Assembly (NCBI GenBank): GCA_030017715.1
Contig: JASEIU010000003.1
Location: 1-64,000, forward strand
Length of the DNA stretch: 64,000 bases
DNA from: Candidatus Saccharicenans sp.
GTDB taxonomy: Bacteria > Acidobacteriota > Aminicenantia > Aminicenantales > Saccharicenantaceae
Reading direction: 5' to 3'
The notes under the pieces are model-generated. The model was not told the origin of the DNA and did no database searches. It saw only the letters and a program-made list of their open reading frames with translations. The position numbers and the translations under genes are program-made. Below are positions 9,039 to 18,152 of this stretch, piece by piece (position 1 is the stretch's first letter; each line of letters begins with the position of its first letter).

Positions 9039-12000
9039 ATGGCCAAGTCAACCATAATGTGGACCTTATGTCCCAACGGAGTTAAAGACGGGAAGTTAAA
9101 CTTTTCAGTTGCGGTCTCAATCCGCCTGGAAGAAGGTTCGGGCGGGAAGACTCCCAGTCTGAACTTCTTCCCGGAAATTCTGAACTGGCCGGAAACCGTC
9201 AGGGCCGTCACTTTCGGAGCCATCTACGATAAAAGGAAAACTCCGCTGCCGGCTGAAATCAGGAGGATTTCTCCGGACCCGGACCCGGAACTGTGGTCGG
9301 CCGTCTTTAAGCCGGAGGCGCCGGTGTTTAATTTCAAGCTGGCCGACCTCAGCCAGAACCTGGTGGTTTCCTACCCGGTAAAGAACGTCATGACCTTCGT
9401 AGCTTCACAGTATCTGAACGTGGCCGCAGAATCGCCGGAAGAACCACCGGCGATGGAAAAAGTTTTCCAGACTGACGGATTGGCCCAGATACGCCTAAAA
9501 CCCATCACCGATGTCCGCTTCGCTCGCACCGTTCAGCTGAGAACCACCCAGCAGGTGATGGCTCAGTCGGTAAGACGCGAAGCTGAAGGTCAAAAAATCA
9601 AAGCCGTCCAGGTGTCTCCTCTTCCCCAGCCCCCGAAAGATTTCTTTTTGTTGCGTGATTTCCATAAACCAAAGAACAAAATAACTTTTGACCCCAGGAC
9701 TAAACAACCGATCATAAAGAGAGTGCCCATCACCAAGCCGGAAATAGATTTTCACCAGGCCCTGGCTTTTATCACCAACTATCCGACTCTGATGAGGCTG
9801 CTGGGCCTGGCTCTGGATTTCGAGATGGATGTTCCGCCGGACTTTCCGGCCAGCGGCTGGATTAAGATTGTCCCCCAGGGCCGGAGCGATGAAACGCCGC
9901 GGACCGCCTATAATTACGACCCGAGCCGCGGAATCTTTGAGGCTGCCTCCAGCAAGAAGCCGCCGGAAGTGGTTCGGGGATTCTTAAATCTGGCTGACGA
10001 AGAGCAATACGACCTGGTGCAACTGGATGTGGATGCTATCGCCCTGAAAACGGCCGAGCTGGCCGATACAGCCGAAACCAGGGACAGGGCCGAACTGCCG
10101 GCGCTGCGCTCAAGCGGGCTGGGAGTGGTCCGCAACGAACAGGCCAAAAGCATTGCCGAAACGCTGGTCCGGGCAGTTGAACTCAACAACGAACTGGTGC
10201 GAAAAAGGGAATTAACACTCTACGCTGAAGACCTGATTCAGGGCTACCGGGTTGACGTCTGGGACGAAAAAACACGGCGCTGGCGCTCTCTCTGCCAGCG
10301 CATCGGAACATATCGCTTTATCAGGCTGGACAAAGAACTTACCCTGGAAGATGAGGGATTCATTTCGCCGGCGGTTACTCAATCAGCCGACGAATCTTCG
10401 GACGATATCTTCGCTCACGAATCTCTCTTCCACTGGGACGGCTGGAGCCTGGTAGCGCCAAGACCCGGAAAAACCATCGACCCCGATGATAACCCGCAAG
10501 CCATCGAAAACAAGGCTATGACCGACTTCCTGCTGGAGACAAGCTTCAAACCGAAACCCGGTTCGCTTCCCAGACTGCGGTATGGGGTGGGCTATAGATT
10601 GAGAGCCAGGGCGGTCGACCTGGCCGGCAACAGCCAGCCTCTGGAAAATCCGGACGACAGCTGCGCCATACCGCCACCGGCCAAGCAGCCCTTCACCTTT
10701 TCCCGCTTTGACCCTGTTCCATCCCCGCTGGTTATTCCGCGCCAGGAACCGAAAAGCGGCGAAAATGTTGACCAGGTGGTCATCAAGAGCTTCAACGACT
10801 CGCCAGAAAATGACTCTGTCCCAACTGATCAGGTTTCTGACCGCCACATAGCTCCGCCAAAAACTTCTCAACTCGATTCGGAAATTCACGGGCTGTTTGA
10901 TGGGTCGTCAGGCCTGAAGCCTGAAGTCTATTCCCTGATCTGCCAGAAAGACGCCGGACAGTTTAAGGAACTGGAGCCGGGCGAGCAGGTCGAGCTTCCC
11001 TATTTTCCCGACCCCTGGGCTCGCGGAGCCTGCCTCAGGGGCCTGCCTTACGGTTCGCCTGACCCGATGCTGATCGAATTTTCCGGCGACTGGCCCGATT
11101 TCCGGCCTTTCAGGATCAGGCTTCAGGAAGGAAGTCAGCCAGCCAGATGGGATATTTCAAGCCGGGTTCTGACCGTTTACCTGAAAAAGGGAGAATCGGT
11201 TACCCTGAAACTCAGCTGTTATTTCCCGGAAAGGTTTCTTCCTGTCCAGGGCCTTTACCGCTGGCTGGAAAAGCCAGAAAGGATCATTCCCCAGAAGGTA
11301 ATGCGGCCGCCGCGTGGTCTGCCCGAAGGGCAGGTCCAGGTCTTAAAAACTTTGCAGCCGCCACGGATAGATCTGACCAGAATTCGCACCCTCTCTCTCC
11401 AGGGACGCAACTGGCTCATGACTCCCTTCAGGGAAATCACCTTGATCCATGCCACACTCCAGCCGGTAGGGCTGCCCAGCAACAGGTCACTCGCAGCAGA
11501 AAGAGGGCTTGGCCAGACTTCGGCCGTTCTCTTCGGGGAGTTCGAGCTCCATGGTCACAGCACCTCGAAAGCCGAACTCCTGGCCGACTGGAAAGAACCC
11601 GTGGATTACCTCAACGAGCCCGGCCCCAGAATAATTGACGGCAAGGCTCACGTGCTGGAATTCAAAATAGAACCGCTGATGACTTCCCTGACTTTAACGC
11701 CCGGGCCTGAAGCCGCCAGGTCGCCACAGGCCGGACAGACTCAACTGCAGACCCGGACGGCCATTACCGCCCTGGCGACCGCACCACAAGCGCCTGTCTA
11801 CCGCCATGAATTCGGAGACACCAAATTCAGGCGAGTCAATTACCGGCTGGTTACCACCACCAGGTACATGGAGCAGTTTCCTGCAAACGAGCTCCCCGAA
11901 GAAACAGGCTATAACAGGTCCAGCCAGCCGGTTGAAGTAAAGGTGCTGAATACAGCACCGCCGGCCATGCCCAAGATAGCCTACGTAGTGCCGTCATTCA

Positions 12001-13028
12001 AGTGGGAAAGAAGCCAGAAGGGTGCCCAGATTACAAGCCACCGGAAGAGCGCCCTCCGGGTTTATCTGGAGAGACCGTGGTATTCAACAGGCGAAGGCGA
12101 GCTCCTGGCGGTAATTCTGCCGCCGGGTATGACCGTCACTCCGAAGAGAGCTGCAGCCGCAGCCGTCAGCCGTACCGCCGCTCCGCAGGTCTCCCGGGTA
12201 ACCCAGCCCCAGATTCAGAAGAAACCGGTAACACCCGCCCTCCAGGTAAGCGTCCCACCGGTAGCTGAAAAATACAAGCCTTATGTCACCATGTGGGGAG
12301 CTGACCCCATCTGGAGGTCCGGACCGGTCGCCCCTCCTGAATATCCCCTGCCCGGTGCTTTTCCTTCGGCCGTGGAAATAATGGGCGAACTGCCGCTTCT
12401 TGAAATGCCCGACGAGAAGAGATTCATTGCGGTCGGGCACCAGGTAGAATATGACCAGGAAAGGCAGTTGTGGTTCTGCGACCTGGAGCTCGATTCAGGC
12501 CAGGCTTATTTCCCATTTATCAGGCTCGCTCTGGCCAGATTCCAGCCCGATTCGGTGCCCGGAGCTCATCTGTCCCAGGTGGTGGTGGCCAATTTTGCTC
12601 AGATCCTTCCCGAAAGAAATCTGGTGGTTACTTTTAATCCTTCCAAACTGAGAGAAATCAACGTTACCCTCTCGGGTGTCTCTTACATCCAGGGCTATGC
12701 CGGAAGCGGCCCGGGCGATGTGGAAGTGGCTCTGGAAAGCAAAAAACTGAACCTGCCCGACGAGCTCGGCTGGGAACCGGTCAAAGACGCGGTCATCACC
12801 CTGAAGCCGCAAAGGGCAGGGGCCGCAGAGGTCGGCTTGTTTATCTGGCGGGGAACCCTCAAGCTTCCCTCAGGCCTTAAACTGCAGGACTACAGGATAG
12901 CCGTCCGGGAATATGAGCTTTTTGACACCGATGAACTGGACAGGGCTGCCAGAACCGTGGCCGCGGTTACGCACAAAAAATATAAAAGGCTGGTCTACGC
13001 CGAAACCATCAAGCTTCTCGACCTGTAG
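9039..13028 (+). CDS. very large protein of unknown function (second gene of the module)
   Basis: A 1329-residue protein with no recognised family. It has no signal peptide; it starts MAKSTIMWTLCPNGVKDG. The middle holds ESLFHWDGWSLVAPRPGK (about residues 464-481) and, roughly 60 residues on, YRLRARAVDLAGN, a phrase typical of Ig or fibronectin-like beta sandwiches, so a multidomain beta protein is likely. A low-complexity Ala/Pro/Gln linker lies near residues 1030-1075. GGGAGG sits 7 nt before ATG 9039, and the gap to the Tat-signal gene is 14 nt, so the two are surely co-transcribed. One possibility is that this protein leaves the cell bound to its Tat-exported partner; another is that it acts in the cytoplasm. 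Codon use resembles its neighbours. Confidence 0.85.
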   Translation: MAKSTIMWTLCPNGVKDGKLNFSVAVSIRLEEGSGGKTPSLNFFPEILNWPETVRAVTFGAIYDKRKTPLPAEIRRISPDPDPELWSAVFKPEAPVFNFKLADLSQNLVVSYPVKNVMTFVASQYLNVAAESPEEPPAMEKVFQTDGLAQIRLKPITDVRFARTVQLRTTQQVMAQSVRREAEGQKIKAVQVSPLPQPPKDFFLLRDFHKPKNKITFDPRTKQPIIKRVPITKPEIDFHQALAFITNYPTLMRLLGLALDFEMDVPPDFPASGWIKIVPQGRSDETPRTAYNYDPSRGIFEAASSKKPPEVVRGFLNLADEEQYDLVQLDVDAIALKTAELADTAETRDRAELPALRSSGLGVVRNEQAKSIAETLVRAVELNNELVRKRELTLYAEDLIQGYRVDVWDEKTRRWRSLCQRIGTYRFIRLDKELTLEDEGFISPAVTQSADESSDDIFAHESLFHWDGWSLVAPRPGKTIDPDDNPQAIENKAMTDFLLETSFKPKPGSLPRLRYGVGYRLRARAVDLAGNSQPLENPDDSCAIPPPAKQPFTFSRFDPVPSPLVIPRQEPKSGENVDQVVIKSFNDSPENDSVPTDQVSDRHIAPPKTSQLDSEIHGLFDGSSGLKPEVYSLICQKDAGQFKELEPGEQVELPYFPDPWARGACLRGLPYGSPDPMLIEFSGDWPDFRPFRIRLQEGSQPARWDISSRVLTVYLKKGESVTLKLSCYFPERFLPVQGLYRWLEKPERIIPQKVMRPPRGLPEGQVQVLKTLQPPRIDLTRIRTLSLQGRNWLMTPFREITLIHATLQPVGLPSNRSLAAERGLGQTSAVLFGEFELHGHSTSKAELLADWKEPVDYLNEPGPRIIDGKAHVLEFKIEPLMTSLTLTPGPEAARSPQAGQTQLQTRTAITALATAPQAPVYRHEFGDTKFRRVNYRLVTTTRYMEQFPANELPEETGYNRSSQPVEVKVLNTAPPAMPKIAYVVPSFKWERSQKGAQITSHRKSALRVYLERPWYSTGEGELLAVILPPGMTVTPKRAAAAAVSRTAAPQVSRVTQPQIQKKPVTPALQVSVPPVAEKYKPYVTMWGADPIWRSGPVAPPEYPLPGAFPSAVEIMGELPLLEMPDEKRFIAVGHQVEYDQERQLWFCDLELDSGQAYFPFIRLALARFQPDSVPGAHLSQVVVANFAQILPERNLVVTFNPSKLREINVTLSGVSYIQGYAGSGPGDVEVALESKKLNLPDELGWEPVKDAVITLKPQRAGAAEVGLFIWRGTLKLPSGLKLQDYRIAVREYELFDTDELDRAARTVAAVTHKKYKRLVYAETIKLLDL

Positions 13029-13375
13029 ACAGAACCGGCCGGAGGCCGAATTGACCGTTTGGTATTGACAATTGATAATAGTTGTTTACTCTCTTTCGGC
13101 CAGAGCTGCGGCTTCCCAGGCACTGGCCAGACGTTTCTTTAATTCTCAAATTAAAGCCGGGTTTCTAAACCCGGCTTCAGGCCCGATGAAACCTTCGGTA
13201 TGTTCGACAGGAAATCTTTTTGAAAAACTGATTGAGAGATAAACCAAAAAAGTCAACGGCTAAAATTTAGGCAGGGGTTTTCCCTGGCAACAGAGATAAG
13301 GGGTTAATCAATCTTCTCCCTGAACACAATCCATGTCACGGGAGCCTGATTCGTCAACTGCGGCCCGGACCAGGC
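13029..13375. other. intergenic region between convergent genes
   Basis: This 347-bp spacer separates the large module from photolyase, which is transcribed towards it. It contains one strong perfect hairpin (13154-13177) and otherwise no open reading frame or RNA that I can support. Confidence 0.5.
13154..13177. terminator. perfect GC-rich hairpin, possible bidirectional terminator
   Basis: AAGCCGGGTTT (13154-13164) is the exact reverse complement of AAACCCGGCTT (13167-13177), separated by CT. It lies between convergent genes, where a shared terminator is expected. Neither side has a clean run of T, so termination efficiency is uncertain. Confidence 0.45.
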
Positions 13376-14692
13376 TTACTTGAAATAGACCTGCCTCAAT
13401 CTTATGGTCGCCGAGCGGTGGTCGAGCAGCGGTTGATGATAACCGGGAAGATCCAGAGCCTGAATCTGACGGCAGGCGAATTTTTTTAGCTCCGGCAGGT
13501 ATCTTTTTATGTAACGACACTGCGGGTCATACTTTTCGGCCTGAAGCTGAGGATTAAAAACCCTTAACGGACGCGGATCGGCTCCGACTGAAGCCGACCA
13601 CTGCCAGTTTCCGACATTGACCACCTCATCATAGTCGAGAAGATACTTTCTGAAGAGCCCCTCCCCTATTCTCCAGTCAATCAGCAGATCTTTGGTCAGG
13701 AAAGAAGCCACTATCAACCGGGCCCGGTTGTGCATCCAGCCTTCCTGCCGGAGCTGGCGGATAGCCGCATCGATTACCGGATAACCGGTCCGGGCTTCTT
13801 CGACCGCCCTGATATCTTCCTCCCGGTTAAACCATTCGAGCCCCCGCCGTTTTTCCTGGAACTCAAGTTTTTCAGTCCAGGGGAAATGGTAGCGGATATG
13901 GTACCAGAATTCTCGCCAGGCCAGCTCTTTAACAAACTGACTGTCGGCAGGAAGCTTCTTCAAGACCTGTTGGAGAACCTGCCTGACCGAAACCAGACCA
14001 AACCTCAGGGCTACCGACAGCCGGCTGGTGCCGTCGACATCCAGCCGGTTGCGGTCGCGGTCATATCTTCTGAAATCGTATTCTTTCAGGCGCTTGAGAG
14101 CGTAATCAGGCGACCAGCGGCGGTTTACCTCGGGCCGTAACTGCCGGACTGAGTCTGAAAGAGAAGGCAGTCTCAGCGAGGGTGTGGCCAGTCTTTCCGG
14201 GGCCGGCTCGACGCTAAAATCCCCGGAATTCAGCGCCGACAGCCAGAGCCGGAAAAACGGGCCATAAACCTTTCGGGCTGCTATTTTTTCGGGCGGAACC
14301 AGCAGAGAATCGTTGAAATCTTTGAATCCAACGCCCCTTCGCCGGCAGAGCTTTTCTACCCTCTGCTGGGTTTTCTCTCCGGTCCAGGAATAGCTCCGGT
14401 TGGTAAAAATTGCCTCCGGGCGGAGTTCAGAAATCAGGCGGTCAAAGACATTTTCCGGAGCATCATAAAAGCAAAAAAGACGGCTGCTTTTCTCTCTGAG
14501 TTTTCTGTCCAGTCGATCCAGGGCTGAAATTAAAAAACCTGTTCTTGAGCCGGGTCCATCCAGTTTGGCCAGCAATCCTTTATCAAGAATAAAGACCGGC
14601 ACTATTTCCACGGCTTCAGCCGCCGCCTGTCGCAGCCCGCGGTTATCTTCAAGCCGCAGGTCTCTTTTGAACCAGAAGATGATCCTATTCAT
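13376..14692 (-). CDS. phrB: deoxyribodipyrimidine photolyase (class I cryptochrome/photolyase family)
   Basis: A 438-residue, light-dependent repair enzyme for pyrimidine dimers. The N-terminal alpha/beta antenna-binding domain starts IIFWFKRDLRLEDN. The C-terminal FAD domain has the family's core: TGYPVIDAAIRQL, GWMHNRARL, then GNWQWSASVGAD around residues 365-376. The Trp-rich electron-transfer region and the Asn of MHNR are intact, so it should be active. ATG 14692 follows the stop of the upstream START-like gene by only 3 nt, so they form one minus-strand operon. The presence of photolyase is mildly surprising if the organism lives in the dark. Confidence 0.95.
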   Translation of the reverse strand: MNRIIFWFKRDLRLEDNRGLRQAAAEAVEIVPVFILDKGLLAKLDGPGSRTGFLISALDRLDRKLREKSSRLFCFYDAPENVFDRLISELRPEAIFTNRSYSWTGEKTQQRVEKLCRRRGVGFKDFNDSLLVPPEKIAARKVYGPFFRLWLSALNSGDFSVEPAPERLATPSLRLPSLSDSVRQLRPEVNRRWSPDYALKRLKEYDFRRYDRDRNRLDVDGTSRLSVALRFGLVSVRQVLQQVLKKLPADSQFVKELAWREFWYHIRYHFPWTEKLEFQEKRRGLEWFNREEDIRAVEEARTGYPVIDAAIRQLRQEGWMHNRARLIVASFLTKDLLIDWRIGEGLFRKYLLDYDEVVNVGNWQWSASVGADPRPLRVFNPQLQAEKYDPQCRYIKRYLPELKKFACRQIQALDLPGYHQPLLDHRSATIRLRQVYFK

Positions 14693-14695
14693 TCT

Positions 14696-15451
14696 TTATC
14701 TTTCTGCCACTTTTTCCATTTCGCATTTCCCGGCAACTTGTTCCACATACTTTTTGACTTTAAGCAGCGAAGACCGGACATTGCTTTTGGCCAGCCAGTT
14801 GCGGATAAAACCGGGGACGGGAAAATCCGGCACCACCCGGCTTCCATAGCGAGCCAGAGTCCTTCCGTCATCAATCCTGTATAACCGCCAATAACCAAAA
14901 AGCTCTTTCACATCATGGGGCCGCGAGCGGTCAAGTTCCCACCAGAAATAGAAGACCTCCGGCTCAAAGCGATGGATAACTGTATACCGGACCTCCCGGC
15001 CCATAATCTTTACTAAAAAAAACATCCGGTTATGATCAACTCCCTGTTCAACCAGTCTCAAATCCTCGATTTCCTCAACATAATCCTTCTGACGCTCGGT
15101 GGCCGACAGCACAGACCAGGCACTGGCTATCGGGACCTCAAAAATCAAAGCGGCTGAGATCACGGTCTGGCCGCCGGGTCTTTCTTCGTGAGAGGAGAAC
15201 ACCAGCAGTTCCCCCGAAAGCAATTTTTTCCTTTGCTCTCCGGTTAGTCCTTTAAGACCATCGGGACCGAAATCCGGCCCGGTGTCGTCCCGGTCCTGAG
15301 GAACATTGCCTGTCTGAATAATACTTCCCCCGCCTGAAACAAAATCGGCCTGAGGAAAATTTGGAAACCGGTCAAGCCCGGAAGATAAAGCGCCGGCTAA
15401 AAACAGCCATCCCATAAATGGGGCGGTTAACCTGCCGATTCTCTGGCCCAT
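14696..15451 (-). CDS. exported START/SRPBCC-like lipid- or ligand-binding protein
   Basis: A 251-residue protein. Residues 1-25 form a plausible signal peptide (basic start, then PFMGWLFLAGAL). The rest from about residue 90 looks like a polyketide-cyclase/START fold: SAALIFEVPIASAWSVLSA, then a strand-rich core and a long C-terminal helix (WLAKSNVRSSLLKVKKYVEQV). Such folds hold a hydrophobic ligand; the ligand here is unknown. It is directly upstream of photolyase on the same strand; no functional link between the two is known to me. Confidence 0.65.
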   Translation of the reverse strand: MGQRIGRLTAPFMGWLFLAGALSSGLDRFPNFPQADFVSGGGSIIQTGNVPQDRDDTGPDFGPDGLKGLTGEQRKKLLSGELLVFSSHEERPGGQTVISAALIFEVPIASAWSVLSATERQKDYVEEIEDLRLVEQGVDHNRMFFLVKIMGREVRYTVIHRFEPEVFYFWWELDRSRPHDVKELFGYWRLYRIDDGRTLARYGSRVVPDFPVPGFIRNWLAKSNVRSSLLKVKKYVEQVAGKCEMEKVAER

Positions 15452-15608
15452 CGTTCTCCAGAAGACAGTTTCGAGCTTTGCTATTATTTATAATACCAGA
15501 TATCGGCCTGAGACAAGTCAATTATCCCGGCTGGCTGTTGCTGAACCGGTATCTTTTTCCCGGATTCCGCAAGAAAAAGGTTTCGAGGTGGAGCCTTAAT
15601 TTTTCCTG

Positions 15609-15935
15609 ATGAAATGGGAGGAAGGCAACCTGGCTTACCAGATTAACCTGAACGGTGTTTACAATTTCAAGACGTCCACTTCCTTCCGGCCGTTCTTGCT
15701 GGCAGGCCCTGGGATTAACAACGGAATCAGATACGGTTTTGTGATGGAAGCCGACGACGACTTAAGCGGACTGGCTCTAAATGCCGGCGGCGGCCTCAAA
15801 TATCTCATCGGAAACAATGCCGCTTTCAGGTTCGAATACAGGTACACCCATAACAGACTTAAATGGGAGTTATACTATGAGAAAGAAAGCTTTAATCATC
15901 ATCAATTTTTAGTCGGCCTATCTCTTTTCTTCTGA
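15609..15935 (+). pseudogene. C-terminal fragment of an outer-membrane beta-barrel protein
   Basis: The 108 residues read like the last four to six strands of an 8-strand OMP_b-brl barrel: alternating hydrophobics, AGPGINNGIRYGF, then GGGLKYLIGNNAAFRFEYRY, ending LVGLSLFF with the C-terminal Phe typical of BAM substrates. There is no signal peptide and the first half of a barrel is missing. An in-frame TAA lies 12 nt before the ATG, and no ribosome-binding site is seen. Most likely it is the remnant of a decayed gene. A real short protein is less likely, because it could not reach the outer membrane without a signal. Confidence 0.6.
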
Positions 15936-16056
15936 AGCCTCCCAATCTAAACAACTGAATCAGCCGGCTGGCCCAGGAGGCTGGAAATAATGCCGGCCGC
16001 GGGGTAATATTCTGCATCTATTTCTGAATTTTTCCCCGAACCAACCTTTCAGGTTA

Positions 16057-16085
16057 TTGACCGGCCTGCCCGATTGTGTTTAAAT
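16057..16085 (+). promoter_or_regulatory. predicted promoter of tRNA-Leu
   Basis: TTGACC (16057-16062) and TTAAAT (16080-16085) are 17 bp apart, ending 11 nt before the tRNA. The -35 is good and the -10 fair. Confidence 0.45.
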
Positions 16086-16096
16086 TATCAGGAGCC

Positions 16097-16182
16097 GCCG
16101 GGGTGGCGGAATTGGTAGACGCAAGGGACTTAAAATCCCTCGGGGTGTAAACTCCGTGCCGGTTCGAGTCCGGCCCTCGGCA
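16097..16182 (+). tRNA. tRNA-Leu (anticodon TAA)
   Basis: An 86-nt class II tRNA. Acceptor GCCGGGG pairs with CCTCGGC (one G-T), the D arm reads TGGCGGAATTGGTAGA, and the anticodon stem AGGGA/TCCCT encloses CTTAAAA, giving anticodon TAA. A long variable arm follows, and the T stem GCCGG/CCGGC encloses TTCGAGT. The 3' CCA is not encoded (sequence continues CT after the discriminator A), so it must be added after transcription. Confidence 0.95.
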
Positions 16183-16324
16183 CTCTCCTCGTTTTTTGTT
16201 TCCCGGCAGCTATTAATTTACCCCTGAGGTCAAAAAATTGGCTAAAGCCGTCTGAAACCGAATAACTCTGCCTGTCCTGTTGACAGGTCCGGCTCCCGGG
16301 TCTAATGTGGATATGGAGGGGAAA

Positions 16325-16894
16325 ATGAAGCCCGTCGAGGATTTGAAAAAGGAGCATCAGGCCATAAAGCTTATGCTTAAGATATTGACGGAGGTGGCCA
16401 GGGGGCTGGAAACCGGCCAGGCCGCCGACCTCAAGGACCTTAACGATATCCTGGAATTTCTTAAAGTCTTTGCCGACCGCTGCCATCATGCCAAAGAAGA
16501 GCAGCTTTTGTTTCCGGCCCTGGAAAAAGCCGGCCTACCCCGGGAACAGGGCCCACTTGGGGTCATGCTGAATGAGCATAATGAAGGCCGGGCGCTGGTC
16601 AGAGAAATGGAGGAGGCCCTGGACGGAATAGCCCGCGGCCAGGAGCGCGCCGGCCTCAACTTTGCCCGCCAGGCCAGAGCTTATATCGACCTGCTGTCGG
16701 GACACATAGACAAAGAGGATAACGTTCTTTACCCGCTGGCCGATGACCGGCTGGGCAGGAAAGCCCGGGAGACTCTGGAAGTTGGTTTTGAGCGTCTGGA
16801 GCGTGAAATCATCGGCCCCGGACGCCACCAGGAATTCCATCGTCTGCTCGAACGGCTGGGAAAAAAATATCTGGAGCCAGGTAAATCAAACTAA
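16325..16894 (+). CDS. hemerythrin HHE-domain protein
   Basis: A 189-residue four-helix protein of the hemerythrin-like family, which binds a di-iron centre and is used for oxygen, NO or iron-sulfur damage responses. Candidate ligands follow the HHE pattern: His11 (KEHQ), His54/His55 with Glu58 (CHHAKEE), His85 (NEHNEGR), His127 and Glu131 (GHIDKED). GGAGG stands shortly before ATG 16325; a longer reading to 16280 adds only a Gly/Pro-rich leader without a ribosome-binding site. No signal peptide, so cytoplasmic. A tiny Cys-rich gene follows 31 nt later, probably in the same transcript. Confidence 0.88.
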   Translation: MKPVEDLKKEHQAIKLMLKILTEVARGLETGQAADLKDLNDILEFLKVFADRCHHAKEEQLLFPALEKAGLPREQGPLGVMLNEHNEGRALVREMEEALDGIARGQERAGLNFARQARAYIDLLSGHIDKEDNVLYPLADDRLGRKARETLEVGFERLEREIIGPGRHQEFHRLLERLGKKYLEPGKSN

Positions 16895-16925
16895 TTGACC
16901 TGACAGGACAAGAGAAAGAAAAAAC

Positions 16926-17102
16926 ATGGATGAAAAAGACCTCAGCCTGATGAGCGATGAAGAACTGAAGGAATTCATCAAGAAGTTCTACTCCGAGCTG
17001 GATAAAAAACCTGACTGCGCTGGCTGTCCGGTATTTTCCTGTCCTCTTCGCCGGCCGCCCCGGGAAGAAGAGTCTCAACAGCTTGCTGATGAAGAAGAAT
17101 GA
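16926..17102 (+). CDS. small acidic Cys-rich protein, unknown function
   Basis: A 58-residue reading frame. It starts with acidic and basic helix-forming residues (DEKDLSLMSDEELKEF), then CAGCPVFSCPL, a C-x2-C-x3-C cluster that could hold a metal or iron-sulfur centre, and ends in an acidic tail. It lies 31 nt downstream of the hemerythrin-like gene in the same direction. The ribosome-binding site is weak (an AGAGAAAG run). The sensible amino-acid pattern and position make it credible despite its length. I know no named family. Confidence 0.6.
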   Translation: MDEKDLSLMSDEELKEFIKKFYSELDKKPDCAGCPVFSCPLRRPPREEESQQLADEEE

Positions 17103-17299
17103 GAACTGACTGACGACCTTGACGATAGATCAGTCAATTTGGTCTCCGGTAATTTACCGTCCGCAACCCATAGCCGCCGATCTTTCCAAAAACTGAGGCC
17201 GCAGGCAGCTCTCCGGCTGTCAGCTCATAAGGCCGCAAATTGCCGGCTCATTCCAGCCACCGCGAATCGAGCCGGCCGAAATTAAGAAAATATTGCCTG

Positions 17300-17725
17300 T
17301 CAGGATTGAATGATCTTCAGTTCCCAGGTCAGAGGCAGAGCTTTTTTGAGGGTGGCGCTGACGCCGCAATATTTTTCCTGCGACAGTTCTATGGCTTGCT
17401 TGAGCTTCTCGGGCGGCAGGTTTTTTCCGGTAAATTCATAGACGGTATGAAGACGGTAGAACTGACGGGGATGTTCAGCGGTCAGGTCGCCTTCCACCAC
17501 CAGCCTGAATTTTTCCACCGGCACTCTCATCTTCTTCAGCATGGAAATCACATCCATGCCGGTGCAGCCGGCCAGGGCCACCAGCAACAGGGGTTTGGGC
17601 CGCGGCCCGCGATTATGACCGCCAGAAGCAGGTGGGGTATCAAGAATTATTCGATGGTCGTCGACAGTGGCCTCAAAGGCCAGACCATCCAGCCAATCGG
17701 CCACAATGATTTCCCTTCCAGCCAT
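17300..17725 (-). CDS. OsmC/Ohr-like peroxidase-fold protein
   Basis: A 141-residue protein of the OsmC superfamily, thiol peroxidases that reduce organic hydroperoxides. The two redox cysteines are present: Cys54 in LAGCTGMD and Cys120 in KYCGVSATL. The pattern is closer to the general OsmC (YhfA-like) branch than to Ohr. GGAGG lies 9 nt before ATG 17725; a longer frame from 17827 adds a segment without family similarity. It stands alone, convergent with the hemerythrin pair, which fits an oxidative-stress theme locally. Confidence 0.87.
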   Translation of the reverse strand: MAGREIIVADWLDGLAFEATVDDHRIILDTPPASGGHNRGPRPKPLLLVALAGCTGMDVISMLKKMRVPVEKFRLVVEGDLTAEHPRQFYRLHTVYEFTGKNLPPEKLKQAIELSQEKYCGVSATLKKALPLTWELKIIQS

Positions 17726-18152
17726 GATAAAGGACCTCCTCACCAGAATAGCCGAATAAATTATAGCCGGTAAGGGAAGAAGATGGTAATAATTCCCCTC
17801 CTGCCCGCAGGCCCGAGGGAAAATCAAGACCGGGCCGTCCCGGCAAGGTATCCCCGTCTGATCCCAAAATTATATCGCAGACGCCCTTAGGTGACCTTCC
17901 TACATAATTATGCAGTCCTTAAAACCGGCCTCTTGAAGAGAATTAAACTCGTTGGAACTATTATCTCTCACCAGGAAAATAGCCTGACCCTAAATCTGCC
18001 GGCTGACCACCCCGCCGCCTCCAAATACTACCTCTAAACTCGATATTACGTCTTAACCTGAAATAAGAACCAGTTTGCATCCCCGTCGCTATTTAGGATA
18101 TATTAGTTGACCGGTGCCAGCCAGAATTGCTTAACGGCAACGGAGGATATTC
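17726..18152. other. intergenic region between divergent genes
   Basis: This 427-bp stretch lies between the OsmC-like gene and the C69 dipeptidase. A TATATT at 18099-18104 is a possible -10 for the dipeptidase, without a good -35. I see no gene, repeat or structured RNA here. Confidence 0.4.
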
